The position numbers and the translations under genes were made by a program. Below are positions 23,572-32,991 of a stretch of 64,000 bases of DNA, piece by piece. The stretch is from Planotetraspora silvatica (lineage in GTDB: Bacteria > Actinomycetota > Actinomycetes > Streptosporangiales > Streptosporangiaceae). The stretch's first letter is position 1. Each line of letters starts with the position of its first letter. The notes under the pieces were generated by a model that saw only the letters and a list, made by a program, of their open reading frames with translations, searched no databases and had not been told where the DNA came from. The stretch spans positions 43,098 to 107,097 of the forward strand of contig NZ_BOOQ01000037.1 of NCBI RefSeq assembly GCF_016863315.1, given 5' to 3'.

Positions 23572-24285
23572 GTGCGATCTGTGGGTGCCACATCCCAGGC
23601 CGAAAACGACCCGGAACGGGCGGCCGGAGCGCGGCCCGCGCGGCGCCGGCTCAGCGTCGACCGCAGGCGCGAGGAACTGATCGCGGCCGCGCTGGAGCTG
23701 TTCAGCAGGCACGACGCGGAGGATGTCTCGATAGACGACGTCGCCACTGCGGCGGGTGCCTCTCGAGCGCTCGTCTACCACTACTTCGGTGGCAAGCAGG
23801 AGCTCTACGTGGCGGCGCTGCGCAGCGCGGCGAAGGAACTCGAGGCCCGGCTCAGGCCGCAGGAAGGCGGAAACCCTCTCGATGAGTTGTCGCGCGGGCT
23901 GGCGCGATACTTCGACTTCGTGGAAGAGCACGCGGCCGGCTTCGCGGCGCTGCTCAGAGGCGGCCCGGCGAACCGGGCGGGGGAGATCGGGGAGATCGTC
24001 GACGGGGTACGGCAGCGCCTCTTCCGGCTCGTGATGAACCGGCTGCGTGTCGGCGTGCCCGGACCCGTCTTGCGGATCACCCTCAGATCGTGGATCGCAT
24101 CAGTGGAGACGGCCGGCCTCGACTGGCTGGAGCATCGGGACATCGACCGGCCCGAGCTGGAGCGGCTGCTCATGGACCACATGGTCGCCCTGCTCGAGGT
24201 GGCGGCACGTCGTGATCAGGACGCGGAACACCTGCTCGAATCTCCAAGACGGGGGACCGACCGGGTGACGCCTGACGATCAGTGA
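23572..24285 (+). CDS. TetR-family transcriptional regulator
   Basis: This 237-residue regulator has an Arg-rich N-terminal extension, then the TetR helix-turn-helix at about residues 34-80 (RREELIAAALELFSRHDAEDV, IDDVATAAGASRALVYHYFGGKQELY). A helical ligand domain follows with a TetR_C-like ending (SWIASVETAGLDWLEHRDID). The start is GTG at 23572, with a second GTG at 23581. It is divergent from the LacI gene and convergent with bldC, so it may control itself or a distant target. The ligand is unknown. Confidence 0.9.
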   Translation: MRSVGATSQAENDPERAAGARPARRRLSVDRRREELIAAALELFSRHDAEDVSIDDVATAAGASRALVYHYFGGKQELYVAALRSAAKELEARLRPQEGGNPLDELSRGLARYFDFVEEHAAGFAALLRGGPANRAGEIGEIVDGVRQRLFRLVMNRLRVGVPGPVLRITLRSWIASVETAGLDWLEHRDIDRPELERLLMDHMVALLEVAARRDQDAEHLLESPRRGTDRVTPDDQ

Positions 24286-24433
24286 GCACAGTGCCGGGGA
24301 GGCGCCGGGCGGGCGGCGCCGACCCCACACCTTCCCGTGACCCATGGTGGCCACGGGCGTGTGGTCGACGCGCTCACATCTGTGACGCGAGCGCGTCTTT
24401 TCTTCCCCCCTGCTTCGGCGACGACCGGGTGGT

Positions 24434-24637
24434 CTACTCGGAGCGCTGCTGCGGTATCCCCGCGAGCAGCGCCCGGACCTCGGTCTCCCGGTAGCGCCGG
24501 TGTCCGCCGAGCGTGCGGATAGATGTCAACTTGCCCGCCTTCGCCCACCGGGTGACGGTCTTGGGGTCGACGCGGAACATGGTTGCGACCTCCGCCGGGG
24601 TCAGCAATGGCTCGGCCTCGGGTGTACGAGCTGACAT
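24434..24637 (-). CDS. bldC: BldC developmental regulator (MerR-type HTH)
   Basis: This 67-residue protein consists only of a MerR-like winged helix: LLTPAEVATMFRVDPKTVTRW, AKAGKLTSIRTLGGHRRYRETEV. Its size and sequence are those of BldC, which in Streptomyces holds back entry into differentiation and binds head-to-tail on direct repeats. The start at 24637 follows GGAGGAGAGG. The neighbouring hypothetical gene and valine dehydrogenase gene are in the same order as SCO4091-SCO4090-SCO4089, supporting orthology. The 318-bp upstream gap is the longest non-coding stretch in the window, as expected for a heavily controlled gene. Confidence 0.96.
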   Translation of the reverse strand: MSARTPEAEPLLTPAEVATMFRVDPKTVTRWAKAGKLTSIRTLGGHRRYRETEVRALLAGIPQQRSE

Positions 24638-24955
24638 TTGTGCGGCCTCTCCTCCGTGTGGACCGGCGACAGCGATCCTGCGACTTTTCTGCGCTTGTCA
24701 CGGATGTCCCCCAATGATCCATAAGGTGCGGTTTCAGGATCATTTGCGGTATCACCCGATGTGACCATACAGCCACGTAGTGCGATTGGCGAGCCCTCTG
24801 GGCGCAACGTCTCGACCACGTGTTGTTGTCACGCTCGGTGATTCTAGCGACACGTTTCGTGGTATCGCAGTGAAAACGGCAAACTACTCAGTTCGTAGAT
24901 GTGAGATCGAAGGTTCCGTGACCTGATTTGGCAGGTCACAGACCTGTCTTTACCG
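24638..24955. other. 318-bp non-coding region upstream of bldC
   Basis: This is the longest gap in the window and clearly richer in A and T than the coding DNA. It holds an inverted repeat AATGATCC-N16-GGATCATT (24713-24744) 76 bp ahead of bldC, and a hairpin after the adjacent minus-strand gene (24918-24939). No open frame in it looks coding. The bldC promoter must lie here, but I cannot name a -10/-35 pair with confidence. Confidence 0.6.
24918..24939 (-). terminator. Candidate terminator hairpin after the DUF8083-like gene
   Basis: A perfect 8-bp stem GTGACCTG/CAGGTCAC with a 6-nt loop lies 16 bp beyond the stop of the minus-strand gene at 24956. No T-tract follows. Confidence 0.42.
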
Positions 24956-25867
24956 TCAGTTTGCGAATTGCAGAGCTTGGACTGATCTCCAGCGGACTAT
25001 CACTCGCTGGTACATCGCGAAGGCAAGTTCTTCCTGACCGTTGTCCAAACCGCCGAGGGCGGTCGCCACCTCGGCGACGGACTGGTCGTTCTGCAGAGTC
25101 TCGTCGTCCATGAGATGGACGAGCCCGCCGTAGTCGAGTTCCACGAGCGAGTGCGGGTGGAATTCCTCGAGCCACCGGCCGACCTCCTCCACCTCGCCGA
25201 GCGTGGTGACCTGGCCGACGTGCCGCCGGATCACGACCAGCGCCCTGGCGACCCTGCGCCTTGCCTGCGCCATCGACGTGACGTAGAGCATGTTCCGGGG
25301 TGGCGCGGTCGTCGTCTGCGCGGTGGGCTCCGTGGTCTCACCCTGGTCGGCGCCGAGGACCAGCCAGCGCTCGGCCGAGTCGAACGGCACGAACCACGAG
25401 GTCGGGACGTGCCAGGTGTTCGTCCGGATGTGGGTCCGCAGTGAGTGCTCGTATCGCTTGAACCGGTCGAAGGCGTCCGCCGTGCGTTCGGCGACGGTCT
25501 GGGGGACGAACCGGTCCGCGAGCTTGATCGACATGCTGCCGCGGAACGTGGTGAACGCCAGCCAGGACCGCAGCCTGCTCTGCCACGGGCAGACGTAGAG
25601 CGTGTCGCCCAGGCGGCGGAGGTAGGCGTTGGCGCTCTCCTGTTCGGGAGCCGGCATCGGCGGCACGTACATGAGCCTCCGTACGGACTCCCCGTGCTCG
25701 ACTTCCAGTGCATGGGCTCGGCGCGGCCGGTCCCGGGACTCGGCGTAACCGGTCCACGCCTCCTGGTCTCGTGGAGCGAAGGCCGTCAACGGTTCGTACA
25801 CACGGAGGTAGGCGGCGTAGGGGAGCACACGAGAATCGTGCCACGTCGGCGCGAAGATGTGGCGCAC
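24956..25867 (-). CDS. Conserved actinobacterial protein (SCO4090-like), unknown function
   Basis: The 303-residue soluble protein has no recognised catalytic motif. Segments such as RHIFAPTWHDSRVLPYAAYLRVYEPL at the start, GSMSIKLADRFVPQTVAERTADAF in the middle and HSLVELDYGGLVHLMDDETL near the end look conserved. The GTG start at 25867 follows CAGGA. Its position between bldC and valine dehydrogenase matches SCO4090 in S. coelicolor, a conserved protein without known function. It is divergent from the dehydrogenase gene across a 98-bp gap. Confidence 0.85.
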   Translation of the reverse strand: MRHIFAPTWHDSRVLPYAAYLRVYEPLTAFAPRDQEAWTGYAESRDRPRRAHALEVEHGESVRRLMYVPPMPAPEQESANAYLRRLGDTLYVCPWQSRLRSWLAFTTFRGSMSIKLADRFVPQTVAERTADAFDRFKRYEHSLRTHIRTNTWHVPTSWFVPFDSAERWLVLGADQGETTEPTAQTTTAPPRNMLYVTSMAQARRRVARALVVIRRHVGQVTTLGEVEEVGRWLEEFHPHSLVELDYGGLVHLMDDETLQNDQSVAEVATALGGLDNGQEELAFAMYQRVIVRWRSVQALQFAN

Positions 25868-25965
25868 TGTCCTGATTTTCCATGATCACTTTGCAATGGC
25901 GTCGGTAAGCTGAGCGGGAATCGCCGCAACGAGGCGGCGTACATAGGCGATCAGGAGTCACCACC

Positions 25966-27069
25966 GTGACTGACGTCTTCGGGCTTTCTCACAAGGACCC
26001 CAGCCCGGTCGTCCAATCAGGCAAGCATGAGCAGGTCGTGTTCTGCTCCGATGAGCGCAGCGGCCTGCACGCGATCATCGCGATCTACAGCACCGCCCTC
26101 GGGCCGGGACTGGGGGGTACCCGGTTCTATCCCTATGGCGATGAGCAGGCCGCTCTAGCCGACGTGCTCAATCTCTCCCGTGCCATGGCGTACAAGAACT
26201 CCCTCGCGGGGCTCGACCACGGCGGCGCCAAGGCCGTGATCATCGGAGATCCGGCGACGGACAAGAGCGAGGCCCTGCTCCGGGCCTACGGCCGGTTCAT
26301 CGAGTCGCTCGGCGGTCGTTACTACACCGCCTGTGACGTGGGCACCTACAGCGAGGACATGGACGTCGTCGCCAGAGAGAGCTCCTACGTCACCGGGCGC
26401 ACCGAGGCGCACGGCGGCGCGGGCGACTCCTCGATCCTCACCGCCTTCGGCGTCTTCCAGGGCATGCGCGCCGCGGCCGAGCACGTGTACGGCGCACCGT
26501 CGCTGAAGGGCAGGCGCGTCGGGGTCGAGGGCGTGGGCAAAGTGGGCCACCGGCTGGTCGACCACCTGATCGAAGAAGGCGCCGAGGTCGTGATCTGTGA
26601 TGTGAACGACACCGCCGTCGATCGCGTACGGCACCGCCACCCTTCGATCCACGTCGTGGCGGACGCCGTCGCGCTCTCCTCGGCCGACATCGACGTCTAT
26701 GCCCCCTGCGCTCTGGGCGGCGCCCTGGATGATGCCACCGTGGCCCGGCTCAACGCCAAAATCGTGTGCGGCGGCGCGAACAACCAGCTCGCCCACCCCG
26801 GTGTGGACAAGCAGCTCGCCGAGCGTGGGATCGCCTACGCCCCTGACTACGTGGTGAACTCCGGTGGGGTCATCCAGGTCGCCGACGAGATCGAAGGCTT
26901 CAACATGGCCAGGGCGCGCGCGAGGGCGGAAAAGATCTTCGACACCACATCGAAGATCTTTAAGCTGGCCGATGAGGAAGGCGTTCCCCCGAGCGCCGCA
27001 GCGGATAGGCTGGCCGAGCGCAGAATGTCCGAAATGGGACGTCTGAGGGGTATTTGGCTCCGGCGCTGA
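25966..27069 (+). CDS. vdh: Valine/leucine dehydrogenase (Glu/Leu/Phe/Val dehydrogenase family)
   Basis: This NAD-dependent enzyme deaminates branched-chain amino acids to 2-oxoacids. The 367-residue product has the catalytic-Lys region [20 protein letters not shown], the N-terminal substrate segment [12 protein letters not shown] and a Rossmann motif [21 protein letters not shown]. Start GTG at 25966. Length and synteny (next to the SCO4090-like gene and bldC) match streptomycete valine dehydrogenase, which feeds branched-chain acyl-CoA starter units. The 2-oxoacid dehydrogenase operon 19 kb downstream could take the product further. Confidence 0.94.
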   Translation: MTDVFGLSHKDPSPVVQSGKHEQVVFCSDERSGLHAIIAIYSTALGPGLGGTRFYPYGDEQAALADVLNLSRAMAYKNSLAGLDHGGAKAVIIGDPATDKSEALLRAYGRFIESLGGRYYTACDVGTYSEDMDVVARESSYVTGRTEAHGGAGDSSILTAFGVFQGMRAAAEHVYGAPSLKGRRVGVEGVGKVGHRLVDHLIEEGAEVVICDVNDTAVDRVRHRHPSIHVVADAVALSSADIDVYAPCALGGALDDATVARLNAKIVCGGANNQLAHPGVDKQLAERGIAYAPDYVVNSGGVIQVADEIEGFNMARARARAEKIFDTTSKIFKLADEEGVPPSAAADRLAERRMSEMGRLRGIWLRR

Positions 27070-27220
27070 CCGGCGACGTCCGTACGACGTACCGAGCAGC
27101 GCGCAAAACAGGTACGGTAATAGGCGAACGAGAGACTGGCGCCTGAAGTCAGGTGGCGTCGGTGCGCGGTGCGTTAGCGACGAGGGGTCGGGCACGACCC
27201 CGCATGAGGGGGTCGAGCCA

Positions 27221-27457
27221 ATGGGGCGCGGCCGAGCCAAGGCCAAGCAGGTCAAGGTCGCCCGCCAGCTGAAGTACAACAGCGGCGGCACGGATCTTGA
27301 GCGCCTGCGCGCGGAGCTCGGAGTCGTGGATGAGGACGATTCCGGCCACAGCGACGAGCATGACCCTTACGACGAGCTGGCTGATCGCTATGCCGATTAT
27401 GCGGACGTCGACGATGACGAGGATGACGGCGACAGCGGTCGCTCCGGCCGCCGTTGA
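27221..27457 (+). CDS. DUF3073 family protein
   Basis: This 78-residue protein starts with the family signature MGRGRAKAKQVKVARQLKY and ends in a very acidic stretch (DEDDSGHSDEHD, DVDDDEDDGD). This basic-head, acidic-tail design is conserved in actinobacteria. The role is unknown; RNA or ribosome association has been a guess only because of the charge pattern. It lies between valine dehydrogenase and the minus-strand purM gene and is followed by a good terminator. Confidence 0.9.
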   Translation: MGRGRAKAKQVKVARQLKYNSGGTDLERLRAELGVVDEDDSGHSDEHDPYDELADRYADYADVDDDEDDGDSGRSGRR

Positions 27458-27482
27458 TTCCGCTCTGAATGCCAGGTGAGAC

Positions 27483-27510
27483 ACCCGGCGGGAGAACCTT
27501 CCCGCCGGGT
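27483..27510 (+). terminator. Hairpin terminator after the DUF3073 gene
   Basis: A perfect 11-bp stem ACCCGGCGGGA/TCCCGCCGGGT with a 6-nt loop lies 26 bp after the stop. It also lies on the 3' side of the convergent purM gene. Confidence 0.78.
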
Positions 27511-27631
27511 GCCTTCGTCCTGTGCGGAGCCGGGCACCGTGCCTGGGCACACGTCTAGGGCAGTGCCCCGGCACACGTGCCAGGGACGCGGTTTCGTCGT
27601 GCCGGTCATGTCAGCTCGTGATCAATCGTGA

Positions 27632-28657
27632 TCAGGCGAACCGGGCCTCGCCGGAACCTTCGACGATCTCGCCGAGCACCCAGGTCGGCACTCCGCGCCC
27701 GGAGAGCAGCGCCGTCGCCCTGTCGGCCTCCTCGGCCGGGACGATCGCGCACATTCCCACGCCGAGGTTGAACGTCTTGTCCATCTCGGCCTGCGGCACC
27801 GCGCCGTGGCCGGCCAGGACACCGAAGATCGCCGGAGGGGTCCAGGAGCCGCGGTCGAGCAACGCGTCGGCCGTCGGGGGAAGCGACCGGGCCAGGTTGG
27901 CCGCCAGGCCTCCGCCGGTGATGTGCGCGAAGGCGTGCACCTCCGCCTCGCGGATGAGGGCCAGGCAGTCGAGAGCGTAGACGCGGGTGGGCTCGAGCAG
28001 TTCCTCGCCCAGCGTTCGCGACAGCTCGGGGATCTCTTGGTCGAGGCCCAGCCCGGCGCTCGCGATGACATGCCTGACCAGGGAGTACCCGTTCGAGTGG
28101 ATCCCGCTCGACGCCAGTGCGAGCACGACGTCGCCCGGCTTCACGCGGTCGGGCCCCAGCAGTTCGGAGGCCTCGACGACCCCGGTCCCCGCGCCGGCCA
28201 GATCGTATTCGTCCGGCCCCATCGCCCCCGGATGCTCGGCGGTCTCCCCGCCGATGAGGGCGCACCCCGCGAGGCGGCATCCCTCGGCCACGCCGCCGAC
28301 GATGTCGGCGATGCGCTCGGGGACGACCTTGCCGCAGGCGATGTAGTCGGTCATGAACAGGGGCTCGGCCCCGCAGACGACGAGGTCGTCGACGACCATG
28401 CCCACGAGGTCGATGCCGATGGTGTCGTGCTTGCCGAGTCGCTGGGCCAGCATGACCTTGGTCCCCACGCCGTCCGTCGAGGTGGCGAGGAGCGGCCGGC
28501 GATAGCGGAGGAACGCCGAGGCGTCGAAGAGTCCCGCGAAACCGCTGACGTCATGGACGACCTCGGGACGGTGCGAGCGGGCCACCCGCGACTTCATCAG
28601 CTCGACGGCCCGCTCGCCCGCGTCGATGTCGACGCCGGCGGCGGCGTAGCTCGTCAT
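27632..28657 (-). CDS. purM: Phosphoribosylformylglycinamidine cyclo-ligase (AIR synthetase)
   Basis: This enzyme catalyses step five of purine synthesis: ATP-dependent ring closure of FGAM to aminoimidazole ribotide. The 341-residue product has the family segments LATSTDGVGTKVMLAQ, GIDLVGMVVDDLVVCGAEPLF, ALIGGETAEHPG, LASSGIHSNGYSLVR and HITGGGLAANLAR. The start at 28657 overlaps the purF stop by 4 bp, and ATG ACG AGC gives the usual short N-terminus. The purF-purM order and coupling are as in other actinobacteria. Confidence 0.97.
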   Translation of the reverse strand: MTSYAAAGVDIDAGERAVELMKSRVARSHRPEVVHDVSGFAGLFDASAFLRYRRPLLATSTDGVGTKVMLAQRLGKHDTIGIDLVGMVVDDLVVCGAEPLFMTDYIACGKVVPERIADIVGGVAEGCRLAGCALIGGETAEHPGAMGPDEYDLAGAGTGVVEASELLGPDRVKPGDVVLALASSGIHSNGYSLVRHVIASAGLGLDQEIPELSRTLGEELLEPTRVYALDCLALIREAEVHAFAHITGGGLAANLARSLPPTADALLDRGSWTPPAIFGVLAGHGAVPQAEMDKTFNLGVGMCAIVPAEEADRATALLSGRGVPTWVLGEIVEGSGEARFA

Positions 28658-30129
28658 CGCTGGGCCTCCAGGACGTATTTTCCGACCCGATCCTGGTCGA
28701 TCGCGATGGGGTACTGGCCGTTGAAGCAGGCGCGGCAGAGCCGGTCCGCGGGGATCGTGGTCGCGCGGGTGAGCCCGTCGAGCGAGATGTAGCCGAGGGA
28801 GTCGGCCCCGAGCGAGGTGCGGATCTCCTCCACCGACAGCGAGCCGGCGATCAGCTCGGCCCTGGTGGCGAAGTCGATCCCGTAGAAGCAGGGCCAGGCC
28901 ACAGGCGGCGAGGAGATCCGTACATGGACCTCGAGGGCGCCGGCCTCGCGGAGCATCTTGACGATCGCCCGCTGGGTGTTGCCGCGGACGATGGAGTCGT
29001 CGACGACGACCAGCCGCTTGCCCTCGATGACCTCGCGGAGCGGGTTCAGCTTGAGGCGGATGCCGAGTTGCCGGATGGTCTGCGACGGCTGGATGAACGT
29101 CCGGCCGACGTAGGAGTTCTTCACCAGGCCCTGGCCGTAGGGGATGCCGCTCTGTTCGGCGTAGCCGATGGCGGCGGGCGTGCCCGACTCGGGCGTCGGG
29201 ATCACGAGGTCGGCGTCGACGGGGTGTTCCCGCGCCAGGGCGCGGCCCACCTCGACCCGCGTCGCCTGCACGCCACGCCCGGCGATCGTGGTGTCGGGCC
29301 GCGCGAGGTAGACGTACTCGAACAGGCAGCCCTTGGGCTCGGGAGCCGCGAACCGGCGCGACCGCACGCCGCGCTCGTCGATCGTCAGCAGTTCGCCGGG
29401 CTCGATCTCGCGGACGAACGAGGCGCCCACGATGTCCAGCGCCGCCGTCTCCGAGGCGACCACCCAGCCGGTCTTCTCCTGAGCCGCCGGACCGGAGGGG
29501 CCCGACACGCCTGCCAGCCGGCCGAGCACCAGAGGACGGATGCCCTGGGGATCGCGGGCGGCGAACAAGGTGGTCTCGTTCATCCACACCAGCGAGTAGG
29601 CGCCCTTGACCTCGGGGAACAGCTCCGCGGCGACGTCCTCCACCGGGCGGGAGCCGTCCTGCGCCAGCAGGGCGGTCAGCACCTCGGTGTCGGTCGTGGC
29701 CTTGATCGTGCCCGCGGGAAGCCGAGCGGAGAGCTCGGCGGTGTTGATCAGGTTGCCGTTGTGGGCGAGCGCGAGACCATTGCCCTCGGAGGAGCTCAGC
29801 GTGGGCTGTGCGTTCTCCCAGACGCTCGATCCGGTCGTGGAGTAGCGGCAGTGCCCGATGGCCAGGTGGCCGCGCAGCGTCCCGAGGATCGACTCGTCGA
29901 AGACCTGGGCCACCAGGCCCATGTCCTTGTACACGAGAATGCGGCTGCCCTCGCTCACTGCGATGCCCGCGGACTCCTGGCCCCGGTGCTGCAGCGCGTA
30001 CAAGCCGTAGTAGGTGAGTTTGGAGACGTCCTCCCCGGGAGCCCACACACCGAATACGCCACAGGCGTCTTGAGGTGCACGATCCCTGGGGTCGAGGTCA
30101 TGGCCGAGACGGCCGTCGCCCTTCAACAC
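28654..30129 (-). CDS. purF: Amidophosphoribosyltransferase
   Basis: This enzyme catalyses the first committed step of purine synthesis, moving amide nitrogen of glutamine onto PRPP. The 491-residue product has a short propeptide and then the N-terminal nucleophile Cys23 in PQDACGVFGVWAPGED, which becomes residue 1 after self-cleavage. The PRPP loop is VVVDDSIVRGNTQ. Cys residues near WPCFYG and LCRACFNGQYP fit the Fe-S type enzyme. GTG at 30129 is chosen because VLKGDGRLGHDL aligns with the usual start of streptomycete PurF; the frame runs further upstream without support. The ribosome site is weak. Translation of purM is coupled to it. Confidence 0.96.
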   Translation of the reverse strand: MLKGDGRLGHDLDPRDRAPQDACGVFGVWAPGEDVSKLTYYGLYALQHRGQESAGIAVSEGSRILVYKDMGLVAQVFDESILGTLRGHLAIGHCRYSTTGSSVWENAQPTLSSSEGNGLALAHNGNLINTAELSARLPAGTIKATTDTEVLTALLAQDGSRPVEDVAAELFPEVKGAYSLVWMNETTLFAARDPQGIRPLVLGRLAGVSGPSGPAAQEKTGWVVASETAALDIVGASFVREIEPGELLTIDERGVRSRRFAAPEPKGCLFEYVYLARPDTTIAGRGVQATRVEVGRALAREHPVDADLVIPTPESGTPAAIGYAEQSGIPYGQGLVKNSYVGRTFIQPSQTIRQLGIRLKLNPLREVIEGKRLVVVDDSIVRGNTQRAIVKMLREAGALEVHVRISSPPVAWPCFYGIDFATRAELIAGSLSVEEIRTSLGADSLGYISLDGLTRATTIPADRLCRACFNGQYPIAIDQDRVGKYVLEAQR

Positions 30130-30295
30130 GTACTTGAGTCTAGGTCGGCCCCGATGCTGCTCGGACACGCGGGTGGCGAAGTCACGGGTGAACGATCGAT
30201 GGCGCTTTGCCGTGTCACGCCTGTTCAACGCCCCGATTCCCGGAAACCTAGGGCTTTCGGCATGCCCAGATATTGAGGTGGGGGACACAGCGACC

Positions 30296-30967
30296 GTGGC
30301 GGCACTCGATGACCACGACCAGACCCCGAGCTCCCCGGAGAGTCCCAGAAGCGATCCACGCGACGCCCGGCTCTCCGAGGGGGCAGGGCCACGCGGCGAG
30401 ACGCCGCCAGGGGGCTCAGGGACGCCTGGCGGGCCGTCCTGGGAGGCGCCCGGAGGCGGAGGCCCCTGGCAGCCTCCACCGCCCGGCGGTCACGGTCCTG
30501 GGCAGCCGCCGCCCGGACAGCCGCCGGGTGGCGGGGGGTGGCCGCCCAGTGGCGGCGCCTGGCCTCCTCCGGGTGGCGGCGGCCCCTGGCAGGCCCCGCC
30601 ACCGGGGGGTCCGTGGCAGCACCAGCCGTCAGGCGGCGGGCTCGGAACCGCGGCGCTCGTCCTCGGCATCGTCAGCCTCGTGTTGCTGCTCGTCTGCGGC
30701 GTCGGAACGCTCACCGCGATCGCCGGCATCATCGTCGGCATCATCGCGATCACCAAGCGGTCCAACAAGCGCAGGGCGATCGTCGGGCTCTGCCTGAGCG
30801 CGCTCACCCTGCTGCTGGGCCTGATCGCCGGGGTCCTGATCTACAACTGGTACCACAGCAAGAACCTCGGCGAGTGCTTCGACCCCTCGCTCTACCCGAG
30901 TCAGGAGGCGGCCCAGCGGTGCGTCGAGGAGAAGCTGGGCGGCACCCAGCCGGAGAACGCCGTCTGA
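30296..30967 (+). CDS. Pro/Gly-rich membrane protein with DUF4190 domain
   Basis: The first 110 residues of this 223-residue product are mostly Pro, Gly, Trp and Gln in short repeats (PPGGGGPWQ types), a disordered cytoplasmic or surface region. Then come two membrane helices of the DUF4190 type (LGTAALVLGIVSLVLLLVCG and IVGLCLSALTLLLGLIAGVL) separated by a basic loop (KRSNKRR). A short C-terminus follows with a Cys pair (ECFDPS and RCVEE). GTG at 30296 is used, with GGTGGGGGA upstream at somewhat long spacing; GTG at 30278 is an alternative. It is divergent from purF and function is unknown. Confidence 0.75.
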   Translation: MAALDDHDQTPSSPESPRSDPRDARLSEGAGPRGETPPGGSGTPGGPSWEAPGGGGPWQPPPPGGHGPGQPPPGQPPGGGGWPPSGGAWPPPGGGGPWQAPPPGGPWQHQPSGGGLGTAALVLGIVSLVLLLVCGVGTLTAIAGIIVGIIAITKRSNKRRAIVGLCLSALTLLLGLIAGVLIYNWYHSKNLGECFDPSLYPSQEAAQRCVEEKLGGTQPENAV

Positions 30968-30978
30968 TCGCCGAAGGA

Positions 30979-31416
30979 TCACATCAGCGGGAGATGCTCC
31001 GAGAGATCGGCGCGTGATCCGCTGGCCGAGACCCTCCCCGCCGCGACGGCGTCGGGCCACGAGAGCCCGCCGGTCGCGAGCTCCAGCCAGGTGGCGGGAT
31101 CGGTCTCGATGACGTTCGGAGGGGTTCCGCGCGTGTGCCGGGGCCCTTCCACGCACTGCACGGCCGCATAGGGCGGCACCCGGACCTCCACCGTCCGTCC
31201 GGGTGCCCGGGCGACGAGCCGTTCCAGCAGATTCCGTACGGCGAAGCGGGCGGCCTCCTTGAGCGGCGTCAGTCCCGCCTCGTAGGCCCCGAGGACGACC
31301 CGCACGCACGTGTCGGCGACGGCGTCGTCGGGACCTTCGAACCGCGGCCGCCCGAGATCGACGAGCTGGGCGTCGAGTGCCGCTCTTGCCTGTGCGGGGT
31401 CCAGTCTGCGTGGCAT
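30979..31416 (-). CDS. Sterol carrier family protein (SCP-like), next to purF
   Basis: This 145-residue protein resembles the bacterial sterol-carrier-like family often found beside purF in actinobacteria. Visible parts are an N-terminal basic start [18 protein letters not shown], the strand region [19 protein letters not shown] and the C-terminal [20 protein letters not shown], which resembles the SCP2 lipid-binding end. ATG at 31416 is used; a TTG 18 bp further up is possible. It converges with the DUF4190 gene (12-bp gap). The ligand and role are unknown. Confidence 0.82.
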   Translation of the reverse strand: MPRRLDPAQARAALDAQLVDLGRPRFEGPDDAVADTCVRVVLGAYEAGLTPLKEAARFAVRNLLERLVARAPGRTVEVRVPPYAAVQCVEGPRHTRGTPPNVIETDPATWLELATGGLSWPDAVAAGRVSASGSRADLSEHLPLM

Positions 31417-31438
31417 CCGCCCATTGTCGTGCAAACGG

Positions 31439-32869
31439 TCAGGCGACCACTTCGGGGACCGCGGGCTCGGCTTCGGCCCCGGCCGCCGGGGTTCCCGCCG
31501 TACGGCTGTGCCGCAGCGCGTACAGGCTGACGGGGACGCCCACGAGGACGATGGCGGCCGCGATCACCAGGGTGAACTGGTAGGCGTCCAGGAACCGGTG
31601 GAGGGGGGCTCCCGTGGCGACGTTCTCCCGCGCGCTGAGGATGGCGCCGAGGATCGTGATCCCGAGCAGGCCGAACACCTCCCGTGAGACGTTGAGCACA
31701 CCGGACGCGACGCCCGCCCTGGCGGTGGGCATCGTGTTGAGCACCACGTTGGTCAGCGGGACGAGCAGCCCGGCGCCGGCTCCGTAGAGGAGGAACCAGG
31801 GGAGCAGGTTGAGGTATCCGTCGCCCTCTCCCACGCTGGACAGGCCGCCGATCGCGACGGCCATCAGCCCGAGTCCCGCGGCGACCGTGCGGGCGGTGCC
31901 GAAGCGGTCCGCGATCCGGGGCGAGAGGGTCGCGATGACCGCCATCAGCAGGGCCATCGGCACGAAGCCCGCGCCGGCCTGGATGGGGGTGAAGCCCAGC
32001 GCGCTCTGGAGGTAGAGCGCGGTGAAGAAGTAGATGCCGAACACGCCGAACGACCACAACCCCATGGAGAGCAGGCCCCCGCTGAAGATCCGCTCCCGGA
32101 AGAGAGTGAGGTCGATCATGGGCCGGGCCGTACGGGACTCGATGGTCAGGAAGGCGACGGCCGCGACCGCGGCCACCGCGAAGGACCCCAGGATGGGCGC
32201 CGACGACCAGCCGCGCGACTCCCCCTCGATCAGCGCGTAGGTCAGGGCGAAAAGGGTCAGCGCGGACGCGACCAGGCCCGGCAGGTCGAGGCCGGAACGT
32301 GCCGCGGAACCGCGCCGCACCCGGATGGACCGCAGTCCGATGACCGCGGTGACGACGCCGATGGGCGCGTTGATGAGGAAGATCCACCCCCAGTGGGCGT
32401 TCTCGCTCAGGAAGCCGCCGGTGAGCGGGCCCACGGCCAGCGCCAGCGCGCCGACGGCGCTCCAGATGCCGACGGCCATGCCACGCTCGCGCGGGTCGGG
32501 GAAGATCGCCGGCAGGAGGGCCAGCGAGGTCGGGGCGAGCAGCGCGGCCCCCACACCCTGTACGGCTCTCGCCGCGATCAGCGTCTCCTGGCCGCCGGCG
32601 AGACCGGCCGCGACGGAGGCGAGCGTGAAGATCGTGAGCCCGGCGAAGAACATCGTCCGTAGGCCCAGCACGTCGGCCAGTCGTCCGCCCACGAGCAGCA
32701 GTCCCGCGAACACCAGGATGTAGGCGCTCACGATCCATTCCAGCCCCGACATGGTCAGCCCGAGGTCGCGCTGGATGGTCGGCAGCGCCACGTTGACCAC
32801 GTTGTTGTCCAGATAGGTCATGAATGTCGCGAGCGCCACCGCGACCAGCGCCCACCATCGTCCGGTCAT
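31439..32869 (-). CDS. DHA2-family MFS drug exporter
   Basis: This 476-residue, 14-helix major facilitator of the EmrB/QacA (DHA2) type is a proton-driven exporter of drugs or other small molecules. Motifs are [16 protein letters not shown] in helix 1, [12 protein letters not shown] (motif A) in loop 2-3 and [23 protein letters not shown] (antiporter motif C region). ATG 32869 is preceded by AGGGGATCCC. It is divergent from a TetR gene, with repeated GTAC-containing inverted repeats between them, so expression is very likely induced by a ligand of that repressor. Substrate unknown. Confidence 0.93.
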   Translation of the reverse strand: MTGRWWALVAVALATFMTYLDNNVVNVALPTIQRDLGLTMSGLEWIVSAYILVFAGLLLVGGRLADVLGLRTMFFAGLTIFTLASVAAGLAGGQETLIAARAVQGVGAALLAPTSLALLPAIFPDPRERGMAVGIWSAVGALALAVGPLTGGFLSENAHWGWIFLINAPIGVVTAVIGLRSIRVRRGSAARSGLDLPGLVASALTLFALTYALIEGESRGWSSAPILGSFAVAAVAAVAFLTIESRTARPMIDLTLFRERIFSGGLLSMGLWSFGVFGIYFFTALYLQSALGFTPIQAGAGFVPMALLMAVIATLSPRIADRFGTARTVAAGLGLMAVAIGGLSSVGEGDGYLNLLPWFLLYGAGAGLLVPLTNVVLNTMPTARAGVASGVLNVSREVFGLLGITILGAILSARENVATGAPLHRFLDAYQFTLVIAAAIVLVGVPVSLYALRHSRTAGTPAAGAEAEPAVPEVVA

Positions 32870-32891
32870 TGGGATCCCCTCTCGGCACAAC

Positions 32892-32957
32892 ACTTATACG
32901 CGGTACCTGTACGTCGTACATGTACGGTGAATAGGAGACCTTGTACGGCGTATAGTT
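32892..32957. promoter_or_regulatory. TetR operator region between exporter and repressor
   Basis: Imperfect arms TATACGCGGTAC (32895-32906) and GTACGGCGTATA (32943-32954) face each other. Between them are TGTACGTCGTACA (32908-32920) and GTACATGTAC (32916-32925). The repeated GTAC half-sites, placed where both divergent promoters must be, point to binding by the TetR protein encoded at 32992. Confidence 0.65.
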
Positions 32958-32991
32958 GTCAAGCGCCGCGAGGAAGAGGACTGGACGGCCT

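Noticed and set aside
27540..27600. GC-rich hairpins with GTGCC repeats after the DUF3073 terminator
   Set aside because: Short, overlapping and non-unique pairings between convergent genes. Nothing points to an RNA gene or a regulatory function beyond termination.
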